Positions 17,658 to 28,047 of a stretch of DNA of 64,000 bases are shown piece by piece (position 1 is the first letter of the stretch; each line of letters begins with the position of its first letter). A program made the translations under genes and the position numbers. Source of the DNA: Rhizobium sp. 2MFCol3.1 (GTDB taxonomy: Bacteria > Pseudomonadota > Alphaproteobacteria > Rhizobiales > Rhizobiaceae). Under the pieces are notes generated by a model that made no database searches, had not been told where the DNA came from, and saw nothing but the letters and a program-made list of their open reading frames with translations. Location: NCBI RefSeq assembly GCF_000377565.1, contig NZ_KB898354.1:434001-498000 (forward strand). Reading direction: 5' to 3'.

Positions 17658-19046
17658 ATGGATACGCCGATCGACGCGCGAAAGCTGGCGCCGGTAACCG
17701 ATAACCGTTGGAGCGCGCATATCCGCGCGACGCTGGCGCTCGGCGTGCCGCTGATCGGTGCGCAGCTGGCTCAGCTCGGTATCAACACCACCGACGTGAT
17801 GATCGTCGGGCGGCTCGGCGCCGAGCATCTGGCGGCCATGGTGCTCGCCGGCCAATTCCTGTTCACGATCCTCGTCTTCGGCTCTGGCTTTTCGATAGCC
17901 GTCATCCCAATGGTGGCGCAGGCCTATGGTCGCGGCGACGTCGTCAGCGTGCGCCGATCGCTGCGCATGGGCTTGTGGGTGGTCATGGCCTATTGGGTGC
18001 TTATGCTGCCGGCCTTCTTCAATTCCGAGCACATCTTGCTTGCGGCCGGGCAGAAGCCCGAGGTGGCGGCGCTGGCGCATAGCTATATCGTCATCGGCCA
18101 ATTCGCGGTGCTGCCGGGGTTGCTCTACAACGTGCTGCGCTCGCTTGTCAGCGCCATCGGCAAGGCGGCGGTGATCCTCAATGTCACCATCGCCATGCTG
18201 GTGCTGAACGCCGTCTTTGCTTATGTGCTTGTGCTCGGCCATTTCGGCCTGCCGGCCATGGGGCTGCGCGGTGCGGCGATCGTGTCGGTTCTGGTGCAGA
18301 CGGCGGGCTTCTTCTTCATCCTCGCTTACGTCCAGAGCCGGCCGGAAACCCGGCGCTACGAGATCCTGGTTCGCTTCTGGCGCCCGGACTGGAAGGCCTT
18401 CTTCGAGGTTGTGCGCCTCGGGTTGCCGATCAGCGTCACCATCCTTGCGGAAGTCAGCCTGTTCACGATGGCGTCGCTGTTGATGGGCCGGATCGGCACC
18501 ATCGAGCTTGCCGCGCACGGTATCGCGCTGCAGTGGGCATCGATCGCCTTCATGATCCCGCTCGGCCTGTCGCAGGCGGCGACCGTCCGGGTCGGCGTCG
18601 CGCACGGGCAGGGGGATCGCGTGGCACTGGTGCGCGCGGCCGTGTCCGTATCGGCGCTTGCCTGCGTCATCTCGGCGGTCGGCGGGTTGCTGTTTGCGAT
18701 CATGCCCGGTTTCTTCGCGGGCTGGTTCCTCGACACGCACTCGGCCGAGGCACCGCAGGTGCTTGAATATGCCGGGCCGCTGATCGTGATCGCCGGGCTG
18801 TTCCAGCTGGTCGATGGCTTGCAGGCGATCGCGAACGGCTTGCTGCGCGGGCTGAAGGATGCGCGCGTGCCAATGATCCTGGCGTTGATCGCCTATTGGC
18901 CGATCGGCTTCTTCCTTGCGTGGGCGCTGGCGTTTCCGCTGGGGCTCGGCGGTATCGGCATCTGGCTCGGCTTCCTGATCGGATTGTTCACGGCTGCGCT
19001 GATGCTCTGTGCGCGGTTCTACATCCTGATGCGGCGCGAGGTTTAA
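17658..19046 (+). CDS. MATE-family efflux transporter (NorM-like)
   Basis: The 462-aa membrane protein has about 12 helices in two related halves and begins with the MatE signature region GVPLIGAQLAQLGINTTDVM. Family members export cationic drugs, dyes and metabolites using a Na+ or H+ gradient. I chose the ATG at 17658 (MDTPIDARK) after CACAGGA rather than the in-frame start at 17604. The 3' end overlaps the convergent acyltransferase gene by 4 bp. Confidence 0.88.
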   Translation: MDTPIDARKLAPVTDNRWSAHIRATLALGVPLIGAQLAQLGINTTDVMIVGRLGAEHLAAMVLAGQFLFTILVFGSGFSIAVIPMVAQAYGRGDVVSVRRSLRMGLWVVMAYWVLMLPAFFNSEHILLAAGQKPEVAALAHSYIVIGQFAVLPGLLYNVLRSLVSAIGKAAVILNVTIAMLVLNAVFAYVLVLGHFGLPAMGLRGAAIVSVLVQTAGFFFILAYVQSRPETRRYEILVRFWRPDWKAFFEVVRLGLPISVTILAEVSLFTMASLLMGRIGTIELAAHGIALQWASIAFMIPLGLSQAATVRVGVAHGQGDRVALVRAAVSVSALACVISAVGGLLFAIMPGFFAGWFLDTHSAEAPQVLEYAGPLIVIAGLFQLVDGLQAIANGLLRGLKDARVPMILALIAYWPIGFFLAWALAFPLGLGGIGIWLGFLIGLFTAALMLCARFYILMRREV

Positions 19047-20098
19047 ACCTGGCGTCGCTCAGCAGCGGGTATCGGCTGCGGATTGGCGAGGGCCTTCGAT
19101 CCGCGTTCATGCCAGCGCGATACCAGCGCCCGGCGGGCCGGTGTTTCGATGCATTCGTAGCTGATCCAGGCGATCAGGAGGGCCGCGGCGAGTGCCGCCG
19201 GGACGACGATCGCAAGCGGCAGTGCCGATGACAGCACATTGCGCATCAGGAACATCACCGGCTCATGAAAGAGATAGAGCGAAAAGCTGATCTTGCCGAG
19301 AAAGCGCATCGGGGCAGCGGCGAAGACGGCTGCTGAAATCCGATGTTCCTGCGCCACCAATAGAACGGCGAGCGCGGCGGCGAAGGCGGGCGCCAGTCCC
19401 CAGGCGTTGTCAGCATTGGGAAACAGGTGGTTCGATATCAGGATGAAGAAGGGCAGCGTCAGCGCCAATATGCCCGTGGTGATGCCATCCAACCGGTCGT
19501 TCAATAGCGGTTGGAGCCGGCCGACAGTGGCGCCGAGAAGGAAGAACGCGAGCTTCGAGACCAGCAGGATGCCGGGGCCTGAGAAGCCGTCTAGCGCGTC
19601 GACAGCGAGGAAGCCCGCAAGCAGGACGCCGATTGCCTGGTATCGCCTGGTATTGCTGAAAAATAGCCAGATTAGCGGAAAGAGCAGATAGAACTGGATC
19701 TCCGGCGGGACCGACCACAAGACGCCGGTGGAGCCGAAGAGCAGGATATGGCGCAGGATTTCCTTGCTGCCGTGGATCGGGTTGATGAAGTCGAAGCCCG
19801 GGATGCTCGATAGAACCGCGACGACAAGCACGGCCACCAGATAGACCGGATAGATGCGCGAGAAGCGGCTGACCAGGAAGTCGGCTACCGCCTTGCGGCT
19901 GATCGGCCGGTCTCCATAGAGATAGGCCATCAGGAAGCCGCTGAGGGCGAAGAAGATGGCGACCGCCCGGCCGCCGACACCTGTGATCATGAAGGGCGCC
20001 AGCGAGGGGAAGATCAGGTCGAGATGCGAGAAGACCACTGCCGCGGCGGCCATGCCGCGCAAGCCGTCGAGACTGGCTATGTGCTTCTTTTCCTGCAT
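19043..20098 (-). CDS. Acyltransferase 3 family membrane protein (OafA/NodX-like)
   Basis: This 351-aa integral membrane protein has about 10 helices. It opens with IASLDGLRGMAAAAVVFSHL, in which the R-x10-H signature of acyltransferase-3 enzymes appears. FFALSGFLMAYLY and the RFSRIYPVYL loop follow. Such enzymes O-acetylate or acylate surface sugars, including LPS, exopolysaccharide and Nod factors; the acceptor here is unknown. The start at 20098 (MQEKKHIASL) has AAGGTG upstream; a GTG nine bases earlier is an alternative. Confidence 0.87.
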   Translation of the reverse strand: MQEKKHIASLDGLRGMAAAAVVFSHLDLIFPSLAPFMITGVGGRAVAIFFALSGFLMAYLYGDRPISRKAVADFLVSRFSRIYPVYLVAVLVVAVLSSIPGFDFINPIHGSKEILRHILLFGSTGVLWSVPPEIQFYLLFPLIWLFFSNTRRYQAIGVLLAGFLAVDALDGFSGPGILLVSKLAFFLLGATVGRLQPLLNDRLDGITTGILALTLPFFILISNHLFPNADNAWGLAPAFAAALAVLLVAQEHRISAAVFAAAPMRFLGKISFSLYLFHEPVMFLMRNVLSSALPLAIVVPAALAAALLIAWISYECIETPARRALVSRWHERGSKALANPQPIPAAERRQV

Positions 20099-20210
20099 CG
20101 ATGGCACCTTCGGCCGACGTTGCGCGCGCCTGGGTGCGGATCATGAAATGCCGGCCTTAAATTGCTGTTAACAAATGAGGGCAAGACCATGCCTAAGGCC
20201 TAATATGAAA

Positions 20211-20234
20211 AGAGCGGCGCCGTGGCGCCGCTCT
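20211..20234 (-). terminator. Intrinsic terminator after carA
   Basis: An 11-bp perfect stem AGAGCGGCGCC/GGCGCCGCTCT with a 2-nt loop. On the minus strand it is followed by TTTTCATATT, 20 bp past the carA stop. The plus-strand side is also T-rich, so it may work in both directions. Confidence 0.8.
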
Positions 20235-20254
20235 CTTTGTCGTTTTTTATTCGC

Positions 20255-21460
20255 TCAGCGTTCGGCCAGTGCCGCTTCGCCCTTCTTCTCGCGCACCATG
20301 TTGATGAAGCGGCGGAAGAGGTAGTGGCTGTCCTGTGGGCCGGGGGAGGCTTCCGGGTGATGCTGGACGGAGAAGATCTGCTTGCCGGAAACACGCAGGC
20401 CGCAGTTCGTGCCGTCGAAGAGCGAAACGTGAGTCTCCTCAACACCTTCGGGCAGCGACTTCGTGTCGACCGCGAAGCCGTGGTTCATCGAGACGATCTC
20501 GACCTTGCCCGTCGTGTGGTCCTTGACCGGATGGTTGGCGCCGTGATGGCCCTGGTGCATCTTCTCGGTCTTGGCGCCGAGTGCCAGGCCCAGCATCTGG
20601 TGGCCGAGGCAGATGCCGAAGAGCGGGATATCCGTCTTGATCAGCGACTGGATGACCGGAACGGCGTATTCGCCTGTTGCTGCCGGGTCGCCCGGGCCGT
20701 TCGACAGGAAGATGCCGTCGGGCTGCATGGCAAGCACTTCCTCGGCGCTCGTCGTTGCCGGCATGACGGTGACCTTGCAGTCGAGGCCGGCAAACAGGCG
20801 CAGGATGTTGCGCTTGACGCCGTAGTCGAGGCAGACGACGTGGTACTTGGCGTCCTCGGCCTTCAGTTCGCCGTAGCCTTCGTTCCAGATCCATGGGGTC
20901 TGCGACCATTGCGAGGACTGGCCGGAGGAGGCGATCTTGGCGAGGTCGAGGCCTTCGAGGCCGCTCCAGGCCTTGGCTTCGGCCTTCAGCGTGTCGACGT
21001 CGAAGACGCCGTTCGGGTCGTGGGCGATGACGGCGTTCGGTGCGCCGTTCTCGCGGATCCAGGCGGTGAGCGCGCGGGTATCGATGCCGCAGAGGCCGAT
21101 GACGCCGCGGGCCTTCAGCCAGGCGTCGAGGTGCTTGGCGGCGCGGTAGTTGGACGGGTCGGTCATGTCGGCCTTGAAGATGACGCCGACCGCGCCGTGG
21201 CGTGCCGCCGGCGTCAGGTCTTCGATGTCTTCTTTATTGGTGCCGATGTTGCCGATATGCGGGAAGGTGAAGGTGACGATCTGGCCGAGGTAGGAGGGAT
21301 CGGTCATGATCTCTTCATAACCGGTCAGCGCGGTGTTGAAGACCACTTCGGCCTGGACCTTGCCGGTCGCGCCGATGCCCTTGCCTTCGATCACTGTGCC
21401 ATCCGCCAGAACGAGCAGGGCGGTCGGCTTTTCGGTTGTCCAGGGTGCTGTCGCGGTCAT
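20255..21460 (-). CDS. carA: Carbamoyl-phosphate synthase, small (glutaminase) subunit
   Basis: The 401-aa subunit hydrolyses glutamine and passes ammonia to CarB. The N-terminal CPSase domain includes TGYEEIMTDPSYLGQIV. The class I glutamine amidotransferase domain has the nucleophile elbow FGICLGHQMLGLA and the catalytic His-Glu in QHHPEASPGP. I chose MTATAPWTTEKP at 21460; an ATG six bases upstream (21466) is equally possible. A ~270-bp divergent intergenic region separates it from yqeY; I see no recognisable riboswitch there. Confidence 0.97.
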   Translation of the reverse strand: MTATAPWTTEKPTALLVLADGTVIEGKGIGATGKVQAEVVFNTALTGYEEIMTDPSYLGQIVTFTFPHIGNIGTNKEDIEDLTPAARHGAVGVIFKADMTDPSNYRAAKHLDAWLKARGVIGLCGIDTRALTAWIRENGAPNAVIAHDPNGVFDVDTLKAEAKAWSGLEGLDLAKIASSGQSSQWSQTPWIWNEGYGELKAEDAKYHVVCLDYGVKRNILRLFAGLDCKVTVMPATTSAEEVLAMQPDGIFLSNGPGDPAATGEYAVPVIQSLIKTDIPLFGICLGHQMLGLALGAKTEKMHQGHHGANHPVKDHTTGKVEIVSMNHGFAVDTKSLPEGVEETHVSLFDGTNCGLRVSGKQIFSVQHHPEASPGPQDSHYLFRRFINMVREKKGEAALAER

Positions 21461-21733
21461 CTTCATCCCGTTTCCGGCCGCCAGACGTCCTTGGGCAACG
21501 TTGGCCGGCCATTTTGGTTCGCAAGCGTGTACGCGCGGCAAAGCGCGCGCTCTCAGGCCTGATCACGAATTTTGGTGCAGGTGGCGGTAAATAGCCACGC
21601 TATTTCCTGAGGTCAATCTTTGTACCGCAGATTCTAAGGGTTTTCTGCCGCTTTATGTCGCGCGTTTCGCAATTTATTTGATCCCACGCATTCGTCTGGT
21701 TTATGAAGCGGCATTCAAACAGGAGTGTTTATG

Positions 21734-22186
21734 ATGTTGCGCGATCAACTCGCCGCCGCCCTCAAGGATGCGATGAAATCCAAGAATGCCGAGCGTCTTT
21801 CGACCGTTCGCCTGATCCAGGCCGCGATCAAGGACCGCGATATCGCCAATCGCGGTGCCGGCAAGGAAGAGGCCAGCGACGACGAAATCCTGCAGATCCT
21901 GGCCAAGATGGTGAAGCAGCGCGACGAATCGGCGAAGATCTACGACGAGAACGCCCGCCCGGAGCTCGCCGCCAAGGAGCGTGCCGAAATCAAGGTGGTG
22001 CAGGATTTCATGCCGAAGCAGCTCTCCGATTCGGATGTGCGCGCCAACATCGCGGCGATCATCGCCGAGACGGGTGCCGCTGGTCCGAAGGACATGGGCA
22101 AGGTGATGGCGGTGCTCAAGGAGCGCTATGCCGGGCAGATGGATTTCTCCAAGGCGTCCGGCGCCGTCAAGGAACTCTTGAACTGA
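21734..22186 (+). CDS. yqeY: GatB/YqeY domain protein
   Basis: The 150-aa helical protein begins MLRDQLAAALKDAMKSKNAE and contains EIKVVQDFMPKQLSD, characteristic of YqeY. The fold resembles the C-terminal tRNA-contacting domain of GatB, and a role in tRNA-dependent amidation has been suggested for the family. AGGAG at 21721-21725 supports the ATG at 21734 or 21731. The position between carA and dnaG is conserved in rhizobia. Confidence 0.93.
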   Translation: MLRDQLAAALKDAMKSKNAERLSTVRLIQAAIKDRDIANRGAGKEEASDDEILQILAKMVKQRDESAKIYDENARPELAAKERAEIKVVQDFMPKQLSDSDVRANIAAIIAETGAAGPKDMGKVMAVLKERYAGQMDFSKASGAVKELLN

Positions 22187-22205
22187 TCGATCAAGTCATT
22201 CCCAC

Positions 22206-23084
22206 TCAGGCGAGGCGCGCGGTCTTCGGGACCGCGGGCCCGAGCACGCTTGCGGCTGCCGCGTCGATGACGGCGAACTTCGCGGCCTGATAGCCCCAAT
22301 ATTCCCGCACGAACTTCTTAGACATCCAGGTCTCGCCCTTGAACGAGGCTTCGGACCAGCCGATGCTGCCCATCTCGGCTGCTTGCGACAGCAGTCGCTT
22401 CAGATGTGTGTTGGAGATCATGAACTGGTCGCGGATCTCCTTCAGCGACAGCCTTCCGATCGCGACGCGCTCCATCGACTTGTCGAACGAGGTTATCCGC
22501 GTCATCAGCAAGTCCATGACGAGGCCGCCGGAATTCGCCCAGTTGAAAAGATTGTAGGTCGCGCCGGGATCGCGCACCGCGTTGCTGTCGATGATGCCCT
22601 TGGCGATCAGCGGCTGCATGCGGGCAAAGACCAACGGATCCTTCATCGCCGCCTCGAGACGGTGGCCGCCATCGAGGTTGTCGAGGATCATCAGGTGGGC
22701 GGCGAGCCATTTGTGGAAATGCTCGAGCGCCGTTTCGGTCGGCTCCAGCAGGCGCGTACGCTTGTCGGACGGGCTTTCGACTGGGCGCAGGAAACGATAG
22801 GCAAGCATTTCCTGCATGAAGGCGGCGGCCGTGTTGCGGCTGGCGATCTTCTTTTCGATGGCGAATGAAATGAAACGGCCGGAATAGAGGCCACCCTTGG
22901 GATCATCGGGGTAGCCGAAATAAAGCGCGAATCCAAGTTGCGCCATCAACCAGCGTTGCTGGGCGGCGAATATCGACGCGATGCGTGGGCTTTCGCGGTA
23001 GATCGCGAGCATTTCGCGCGCGAATTCCAGAACCAACGCGAAAAATGCGTCACTCTCTAAAAATTCTTCAACCTTATGTGGCAT
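22206..23084 (-). CDS. Hypothetical protein with possible winged-HTH segment
   Basis: I do not recognise this 292-aa protein by name. It is soluble, rich in alpha-helix, with no signal peptide. Residues around EIRDQFMISNTHLKRLLSQAAEMGSIGW resemble a MarR-like winged helix (recognition helix SNTHLKRLL), so it may bind DNA. The start at 23084 (MPHKVEEFLES) is preferred over an in-frame TTG at 23141. It converges on yqeY with 19 bp between stops, and lies downstream of the candidate structured RNA at ~23205-23360. Confidence 0.7.
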   Translation of the reverse strand: MPHKVEEFLESDAFFALVLEFAREMLAIYRESPRIASIFAAQQRWLMAQLGFALYFGYPDDPKGGLYSGRFISFAIEKKIASRNTAAAFMQEMLAYRFLRPVESPSDKRTRLLEPTETALEHFHKWLAAHLMILDNLDGGHRLEAAMKDPLVFARMQPLIAKGIIDSNAVRDPGATYNLFNWANSGGLVMDLLMTRITSFDKSMERVAIGRLSLKEIRDQFMISNTHLKRLLSQAAEMGSIGWSEASFKGETWMSKKFVREYWGYQAAKFAVIDAAAASVLGPAVPKTARLA

Positions 23085-23204
23085 GCTTGGCAACCATCCG
23101 AAGTTGCCGCCTTCATTGGACTTGCGACCAACGACTGTCAATCAATTGCTGGTGGAATCTGCCTGTGATAGGCAGCCACAATCCACAATATGAAACGTTA
23201 GGTA

Positions 23205-23360
23205 GAAATTAAAGAAGGCAGGAACTGGGGGCGTTCCTGCCTTCTTGCTCTTTGCTCCGGCTGACGACGCAGGACCTGGGTCCTCATCAGCGGGTATTTG
23301 CAAAGGCACCCTTGCAAGGCGGCGCCGGGGGTAGGGATGGTGCCTTGCGAGGGGATCGCT
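23205..23360 (-). ncRNA. Candidate structured non-coding RNA (unassigned)
   Basis: Read on the minus strand, three hairpins follow each other. The first pairs GCAAGGCACC with GGGTGCCTTTGC. The second pairs CTGATGAGGACC with GGTCC and TCGTCAG around a small bulge. The third is a 14-bp terminator-like stem followed by TTAATTTCT. The ~490-bp gap before dnaG is otherwise empty. A 67-codon frame overlaps it on the same strand but shows no recognisable domain or ribosome-binding site. I cannot match it to a known family; exact ends are guesses. Confidence 0.35.
23213..23247 (-). terminator. Strong 14-bp hairpin, probable terminator
   Basis: AAGAAGGCAGGAAC pairs perfectly with GTTCCTGCCTTCTT around a 7-nt loop. 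Downstream on the minus strand the sequence is TTAATTTCT. It would end a minus-strand transcript before the promoter region of the 23084 gene. Confidence 0.6.
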
Positions 23361-23736
23361 TTGTTGAGACTGACGTTATTGCGATGCGGCATCGGATTCA
23401 AATTACAAAAAAATAATAATTGGCGGGAATTGCCGCCTTAAAGCGAACACCAGTTACCGTGTCCGGCTCTCAGTCGGATTCGAGTCTCGGTCGTAAGCCC
23501 TTGTTTTATTTGTGGGGAGCGCGGGCGCCACGTCGCGGTTTGTGTCGGCTTTCCTGCAAACCCGGTGGCGACCGGTGGACGAGCGGCTCTGACAGTCACG
23601 CTTTGTTGAAAGTTTCAGGCGGCCGCGTTGTAGGGCGCCGGTCGTCGAAGCAACCTGTGTATAGCGTGGCTATCGGCCAAAGTTCGTGGCATGCGCCCGG
23701 GAACTTGCTTATATGGAGGATAGCCAAGAGGTAGAA
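23248..23736. other. Long intergenic region before dnaG
   Basis: About 490 bp without a convincing protein gene. The left part holds the body of the candidate structured RNA. At 23424-23439 a short GGCGG/CCGCC hairpin is flanked by an A-tract on the plus strand (T-tract on the minus strand). The remainder is presumably the dnaG promoter and leader; I could not identify a clear sigma-70 box. Confidence 0.5.
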
Positions 23737-25740
23737 ATGCGCTTTTCAAACTCCTTTCTCGACGAGATACGCGACCGCGTCCTGATTTCGGACGTGATCG
23801 GTCGCCGTGTGAGTTGGGACAAGCGCAAGACCAACGTCTCGCGCGCTGATTACTGGGCATGCTGCCCGTTTCACGGCGAGAAGTCGCCGAGCTTCCACTG
23901 CGAGGACCGCAAGGGCCGCTATCACTGCTTCGGCTGCGGCGTGACCGGCGACCATTTCCGCTTCCTGACCGAGCTCGAAGGCTTGAGTTTTCCCGAGGCT
24001 GTGCAGACGATCGCCGATATGGCTGGCGTCGCGATGCCGGTCGCCGATCCCGCCATGGAGAAGCGCGAGAAGGAGCGCACGACGCTCCTCGACGTGATGG
24101 AGATGGCGACACAGTTCTTCCAGGACCAGCTGCAGACGGCGAACGGCGCACGCGCACGCGCCTATCTGCGCGACCGTGGGCTGACGGGGCGGACGATCGA
24201 GACCTTCCGTCTCGGCTTTGCCCCCGACAGCCGCAATGCGTTGAAGGAGCATCTGGCAGGCAAGGGGGCGTCCAAGGAGCAGATCGAGGCCTGCGGGCTG
24301 GTCGTGCACGGGCCGGAGATTCCCGTTTCCTACGATCGCTTCCGCGACCGCATCATGTTCCCGATCCTGTCGTCGCGCGAGAAGGTGATCGCGTTCGGTG
24401 GTCGCGCCATGTCGCCGGACGCGCCGGCCAAGTATCTCAATTCCAACGAGACGGAGCTCTTCCACAAGGGCAACGTGCTCTACAATTTCGCCCGCGCGCG
24501 GCGCGCGACGCAGGGCGCCAACGGCGAAGGCACGATCATTGCCGTTGAAGGCTATATGGACGTGATCGCGCTCTATCAGGCGGGTGTCGAGAACGCTGTC
24601 GCTCCACTCGGCACGGCGCTCACCGAAAACCAGCTGGAGCTGCTCTGGAAGATGACGCCGCAGCCGGTGTTGTGCTTCGACGGTGACGGCGCCGGTATCC
24701 GTGCCGCCAACCGAGCGGCCGATCTGGCGCTGCCGCATATCAAGCCGGGACGCACCGTGCGTTTCGCGCTTCTGCCTGACGGCAAGGACCCCGACGATCT
24801 CGTGCGCAACGAGGGGCGGGCGCCGTTCGACAAGGTGATGAGCCAGGCCAAGCCGCTTGCCGAGATGATCTGGGGCCGCGAGTTGAAGACCGGCTCGTTC
24901 GAGACGCCGGAGGCGAAGGCCGAGCTCGAGGCGCGCCTGAGGCAGCTGGTGGCCGTCATCGCCGACGAGGATGTGCGCCGGCACTACCAGCAGGACATGC
25001 GCGACCGGCTGAATGGCTTCTTCCGGCCGCAGTTCCAGAACCGCGACGGCGGCGAACGGCGCAACTTCGATCGCGGCGGTTTCGAGCGTGGCGGTGGCCA
25101 GGGGCGCGGACGCGGAAACGATGGCCCGCGCGGTGCGCGTGTTTCCGGCGGCGGTATTTCCGATCGGCTGGCCCGCTCCGGGCTGGTGCGCGGCCACCAG
25201 GAGACGCCGGCGCTGCGCGAGAGCGTATTGGCGCTGACCGTCGTCAACCATCCGGCGCTGATGCAGGACGAGTATGACGAGATCGCCTCGATCGATTACG
25301 ACAGCCGAGAGCTGCAGCGGCTCTGGTCGGGCATGCTCGGGGCCGCGGCGGCTGTCGCCGGTCCGCATCTGACACGCGATTATCTGATCGAGCGGCTGGA
25401 AGAGCAGGGTTTTGGCGGGCTGATCCAGACGCTGGAGCAGCAGATCCGCAATGCGCGGCTATGGATCGCCACCGAGCAGGCTGCGATGGAAGATGCGCGC
25501 GAGGGCTATCGCCAGGCGCTCGCCTTCCACAAGCGCTCCAAGGCGCTGCGCTGGCAGAAGATCGAGCTGGAGAAAGAGATCGCCGAGGCCACCGAAAGCG
25601 GCAATGAAGAGGTGATCGACCAGTTGATGCGGGCGCTGCAGGAGGTTCATTTCGAGGGCCTGCGGCTTGAGAACCAGGAAGCGATCATCGATGGCTTCGG
25701 CGTGCTCTCGGGTCGCGTCAAAGGGGCTGCGAGCCATTGA
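23737..25740 (+). CDS. dnaG: DNA primase
   Basis: This 667-aa enzyme synthesises RNA primers at the replication fork together with the replicative helicase. The N-terminal CHC2 zinc finger is CCPFH...CFGCG. The central TOPRIM domain has the catalytic glutamate in [10 protein letters not shown] and the metal-binding DGDGAG. An Arg/Gly-rich linker (about residues 430-470, [15 protein letters not shown]) precedes the C-terminal helicase-binding domain. The start at 23737 ([13 protein letters not shown]) follows AGAGGTAG; the frame extends upstream to 23686 without support. The stop overlaps the recQ start. Confidence 0.97.
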   Translation: MRFSNSFLDEIRDRVLISDVIGRRVSWDKRKTNVSRADYWACCPFHGEKSPSFHCEDRKGRYHCFGCGVTGDHFRFLTELEGLSFPEAVQTIADMAGVAMPVADPAMEKREKERTTLLDVMEMATQFFQDQLQTANGARARAYLRDRGLTGRTIETFRLGFAPDSRNALKEHLAGKGASKEQIEACGLVVHGPEIPVSYDRFRDRIMFPILSSREKVIAFGGRAMSPDAPAKYLNSNETELFHKGNVLYNFARARRATQGANGEGTIIAVEGYMDVIALYQAGVENAVAPLGTALTENQLELLWKMTPQPVLCFDGDGAGIRAANRAADLALPHIKPGRTVRFALLPDGKDPDDLVRNEGRAPFDKVMSQAKPLAEMIWGRELKTGSFETPEAKAELEARLRQLVAVIADEDVRRHYQQDMRDRLNGFFRPQFQNRDGGERRNFDRGGFERGGGQGRGRGNDGPRGARVSGGGISDRLARSGLVRGHQETPALRESVLALTVVNHPALMQDEYDEIASIDYDSRELQRLWSGMLGAAAAVAGPHLTRDYLIERLEEQGFGGLIQTLEQQIRNARLWIATEQAAMEDAREGYRQALAFHKRSKALRWQKIELEKEIAEATESGNEEVIDQLMRALQEVHFEGLRLENQEAIIDGFGVLSGRVKGAASH

Positions 25741-27596
25741 TGGACGCGGCGGATACACGGTTTTCAGCGGGTGACGCGCTGTTTGGCGCCGAGCGCACGC
25801 CGCTCGGCATTCTCAACCACGTCTACGGCTATCCGGCCTTTCGCGGCAAGCAGCAGGCGGTCGTCGAGCATGTGGTTGATGGCGGCGATGCGCTGGTGCT
25901 GTTTCCGACGGGCGCCGGCAAGTCGCTCTGCTTCCAGATCCCCGCACTCTGCCGCGATGGCGTCGGCATCGTCGTCTCGCCGCTGATCGCGCTGATGCGC
26001 GACCAGGTGGAGGCGATGAAGCAGCTCGGCATTCGCGCGGCCGCGCTCAACTCGTCGCTGACGCGCGAGGAATATGTCGAGGTTCGCCGGGCGATCTCGT
26101 CGGGAAATCTCGACCTGCTTTACGTGACGCCGGAACGCATCCTGATGGACGGGTTCCGCGATATCATCGGCAATGCCAGGATCGCTTTGTTCGCTATTGA
26201 CGAGGCGCACTGCGTTTCTCAGTGGGGCCACGACTTCCGGCCCGAATATCGCGAACTCGGCAAGCTCGGTGAGCTTTATCCCGGCGTTCCCCGCGTCGCG
26301 CTGACGGCGACGGCCGATCCGCATACGCGTGACGATATCGCCGCCCGCCTTGGGCTCAATGGCGCAAAGATCTTCACCACCAGCTTCGACCGGCCGAATA
26401 TCAGCTACGAAATCGTCGAGCGCGACCAGCCGCGCCAGCAGTTGTTGCGGTTTCTCGCCGGCCACAAGGGCAATAGCGGAATCGTCTACTGCCTGTCGCG
26501 CGCCAAGGTCGAGGATACGGCGGAGTGGCTGAACGGCCAGGGCATCCGCGCGCTTGCCTATCACGCCGGCATGGATCGTGCCGTGCGCGACGCCAACCAG
26601 GATGCCTTCCTCAAGGAAGAGGATCTCTGCCTCGTCGCGACAGTTGCCTTCGGCATGGGGATCGACAAGCCGAACGTGCGCTATGTCGCGCATCTCGATC
26701 TTCCGGGTTCCGTCGAGGCTTATTATCAGGAGACCGGCCGCGCCGGGCGCGACGGTCTGCCTTCCGAGGTATGGATGGCCTATGGCATGGCCGATGTGAT
26801 CCAGCGCGGACGGATGATCGACGAGGGCGGTGCGGCCGACGAGATCAAGCGGGTGGAACGCTCCAAGCTCAACGCGCTGCTTGCCATCTGCGAGACGGCG
26901 TCGTGCCGGCGGCAGGCGATCCTGTCGCATTTTGGCGAAAGCCATGCCGGCAATTGCGGCGGCTGCGACACCTGCCTGAAGCCGGTCGAGACCTGGGATG
27001 GGACGGATGCGGCGATCAAGGCGCTGGCGGCGATCTATCGCACGGGCGAGCGTTTCGGCACGGGGCACGTGGTCGATGTCCTCATCGGCAATGTCAATGA
27101 AAAGACCGAGCGCTTCGGCCACACCGAAATGCCGGTTTTCGGCGCCGGCAAGGATATCGCGGCGCGCACCTGGCAATCCGTGTTCCGCCAGCTTCTGGCG
27201 ATGGGCCTGGTGCGCGTCGACCACGGGGCTTTCGGCGCGCTGAAGCTGGAGGAGGGCGCGCGCGCCGTGTTCAAGCGCGAGCGCGAGGTGTTCTTCCGCA
27301 AGGACCGCCCGGCCTCCGAACGGCGGCCGAAGAGGGCGGCGCAAGCCGAGCGGCGCTCGGTTCTGTCAGGCTCCGACGACGCGCTGTTCGAGGCGCTGCG
27401 CGCCGAGCGCACCGCGATCGCCCGCTCGCTCAGCGTCCCACCCTACGTCGTCTTCCCCGACACGACGCTGATCGCCTTCGCCACCGAGCGGCCGCGCACG
27501 CACAAGGAGCTGCTCGGCATTTCCGGCGTCGGACAGTCGAAGCTCGAGCGCTATGGGGATGCGTTTCTCGAGGTGATTTTGGGGTTTGATGGGTGA
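25740..27596 (+). CDS. recQ: ATP-dependent DNA helicase RecQ
   Basis: The 618-aa 3'-5' helicase acts in recombination and fork repair. Helicase motifs are in order: [15 protein letters not shown] (I), [17 protein letters not shown] (II plus aromatic loop), ALTATADP (III), and [14 protein letters not shown] (VI). The RecQ zinc-binding cysteines lie in [11 protein letters not shown] and NCGGCDTC, and a C-terminal HRDC domain spans about residues 540-618. The ATG overlaps the dnaG stop as TGATG, so the two are translationally coupled, which is an uncommon arrangement. Confidence 0.96.
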   Translation: MDAADTRFSAGDALFGAERTPLGILNHVYGYPAFRGKQQAVVEHVVDGGDALVLFPTGAGKSLCFQIPALCRDGVGIVVSPLIALMRDQVEAMKQLGIRAAALNSSLTREEYVEVRRAISSGNLDLLYVTPERILMDGFRDIIGNARIALFAIDEAHCVSQWGHDFRPEYRELGKLGELYPGVPRVALTATADPHTRDDIAARLGLNGAKIFTTSFDRPNISYEIVERDQPRQQLLRFLAGHKGNSGIVYCLSRAKVEDTAEWLNGQGIRALAYHAGMDRAVRDANQDAFLKEEDLCLVATVAFGMGIDKPNVRYVAHLDLPGSVEAYYQETGRAGRDGLPSEVWMAYGMADVIQRGRMIDEGGAADEIKRVERSKLNALLAICETASCRRQAILSHFGESHAGNCGGCDTCLKPVETWDGTDAAIKALAAIYRTGERFGTGHVVDVLIGNVNEKTERFGHTEMPVFGAGKDIAARTWQSVFRQLLAMGLVRVDHGAFGALKLEEGARAVFKREREVFFRKDRPASERRPKRAAQAERRSVLSGSDDALFEALRAERTAIARSLSVPPYVVFPDTTLIAFATERPRTHKELLGISGVGQSKLERYGDAFLEVILGFDG

Positions 27597-27600
27597 GGGC

Positions 27601-28047
27601 TCAGGCGACGTCGGTGTGAACGAAATCGTTGCCCTTGTAGAGCAATCTGACGCCAAGCGTCTTGGCGCAGGCGTAGGCGTAACAGTCGCCGAAATTCAGG
27701 CTTGCGACGTGGCCAACGACCTTGCCGTAGATCGCCGCAGCGTTGATGGCGGCGTTCCCGATCTCGGCGGAGATGACGACTTCCTTGATATCGAGGCCTT
27801 CGATGAAAGCGTCGATCGCCTTTGTCGCCTCGTCCACCATCCGTGCCGATGGCTTAGCCTGGGAGCCGGCGGTGTGCGCCTTCTGGCGCGCAAGGGCCAG
27901 AACGGCTTCGAATTTCACCAGCGGAGACACATAAAGAACGTCTTGCCCGGCGTCGGAAAGCGCCTTCTCAATGTCCTCGTAACCTGCTTCCCGCGCCAGA
28001 ACGGCGACAATTGCCGACGCGTCGATAAACAAGGTCAATCGCCCCAC
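27601..28047 (-). CDS. vapC: PIN-domain toxin VapC
   Basis: The 148-aa PIN-fold ribonuclease is the toxin of a type II toxin-antitoxin pair. It has the first acidic residue in LFIDASAIVAVLARE, a Glu in KFEAVLALARQ, and the conserved NFGDCYAYACAK segment near the C-terminus. VapC toxins usually cleave initiator tRNA or rRNA loops; the target here is unknown. The likely start is a GTG at 28047, overlapping the antitoxin gene by 13 bp (a TTG nine bases later is an alternative). It converges on recQ with a 4-bp gap. Confidence 0.88.
   Translation of the reverse strand: MGRLTLFIDASAIVAVLAREAGYEDIEKALSDAGQDVLYVSPLVKFEAVLALARQKAHTAGSQAKPSARMVDEATKAIDAFIEGLDIKEVVISAEIGNAAINAAAIYGKVVGHVASLNFGDCYAYACAKTLGVRLLYKGNDFVHTDVA

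Noticed and set aside
23260..23300. CTGATGAG on the minus strand, as in a hammerhead ribozyme core
   Set aside because: The required GAAA after stem II and a cleavage-site stem are missing.
23198..23401. 67-codon minus-strand frame before dnaG
   Set aside because: No ribosome-binding site or domain; hairpins fit a structured RNA better, though translation is not excluded.
23470..23495. tRNA T-arm-like GGATTCGAGTC
   Set aside because: No acceptor stem, anticodon arm or CCA context could be folded around it.
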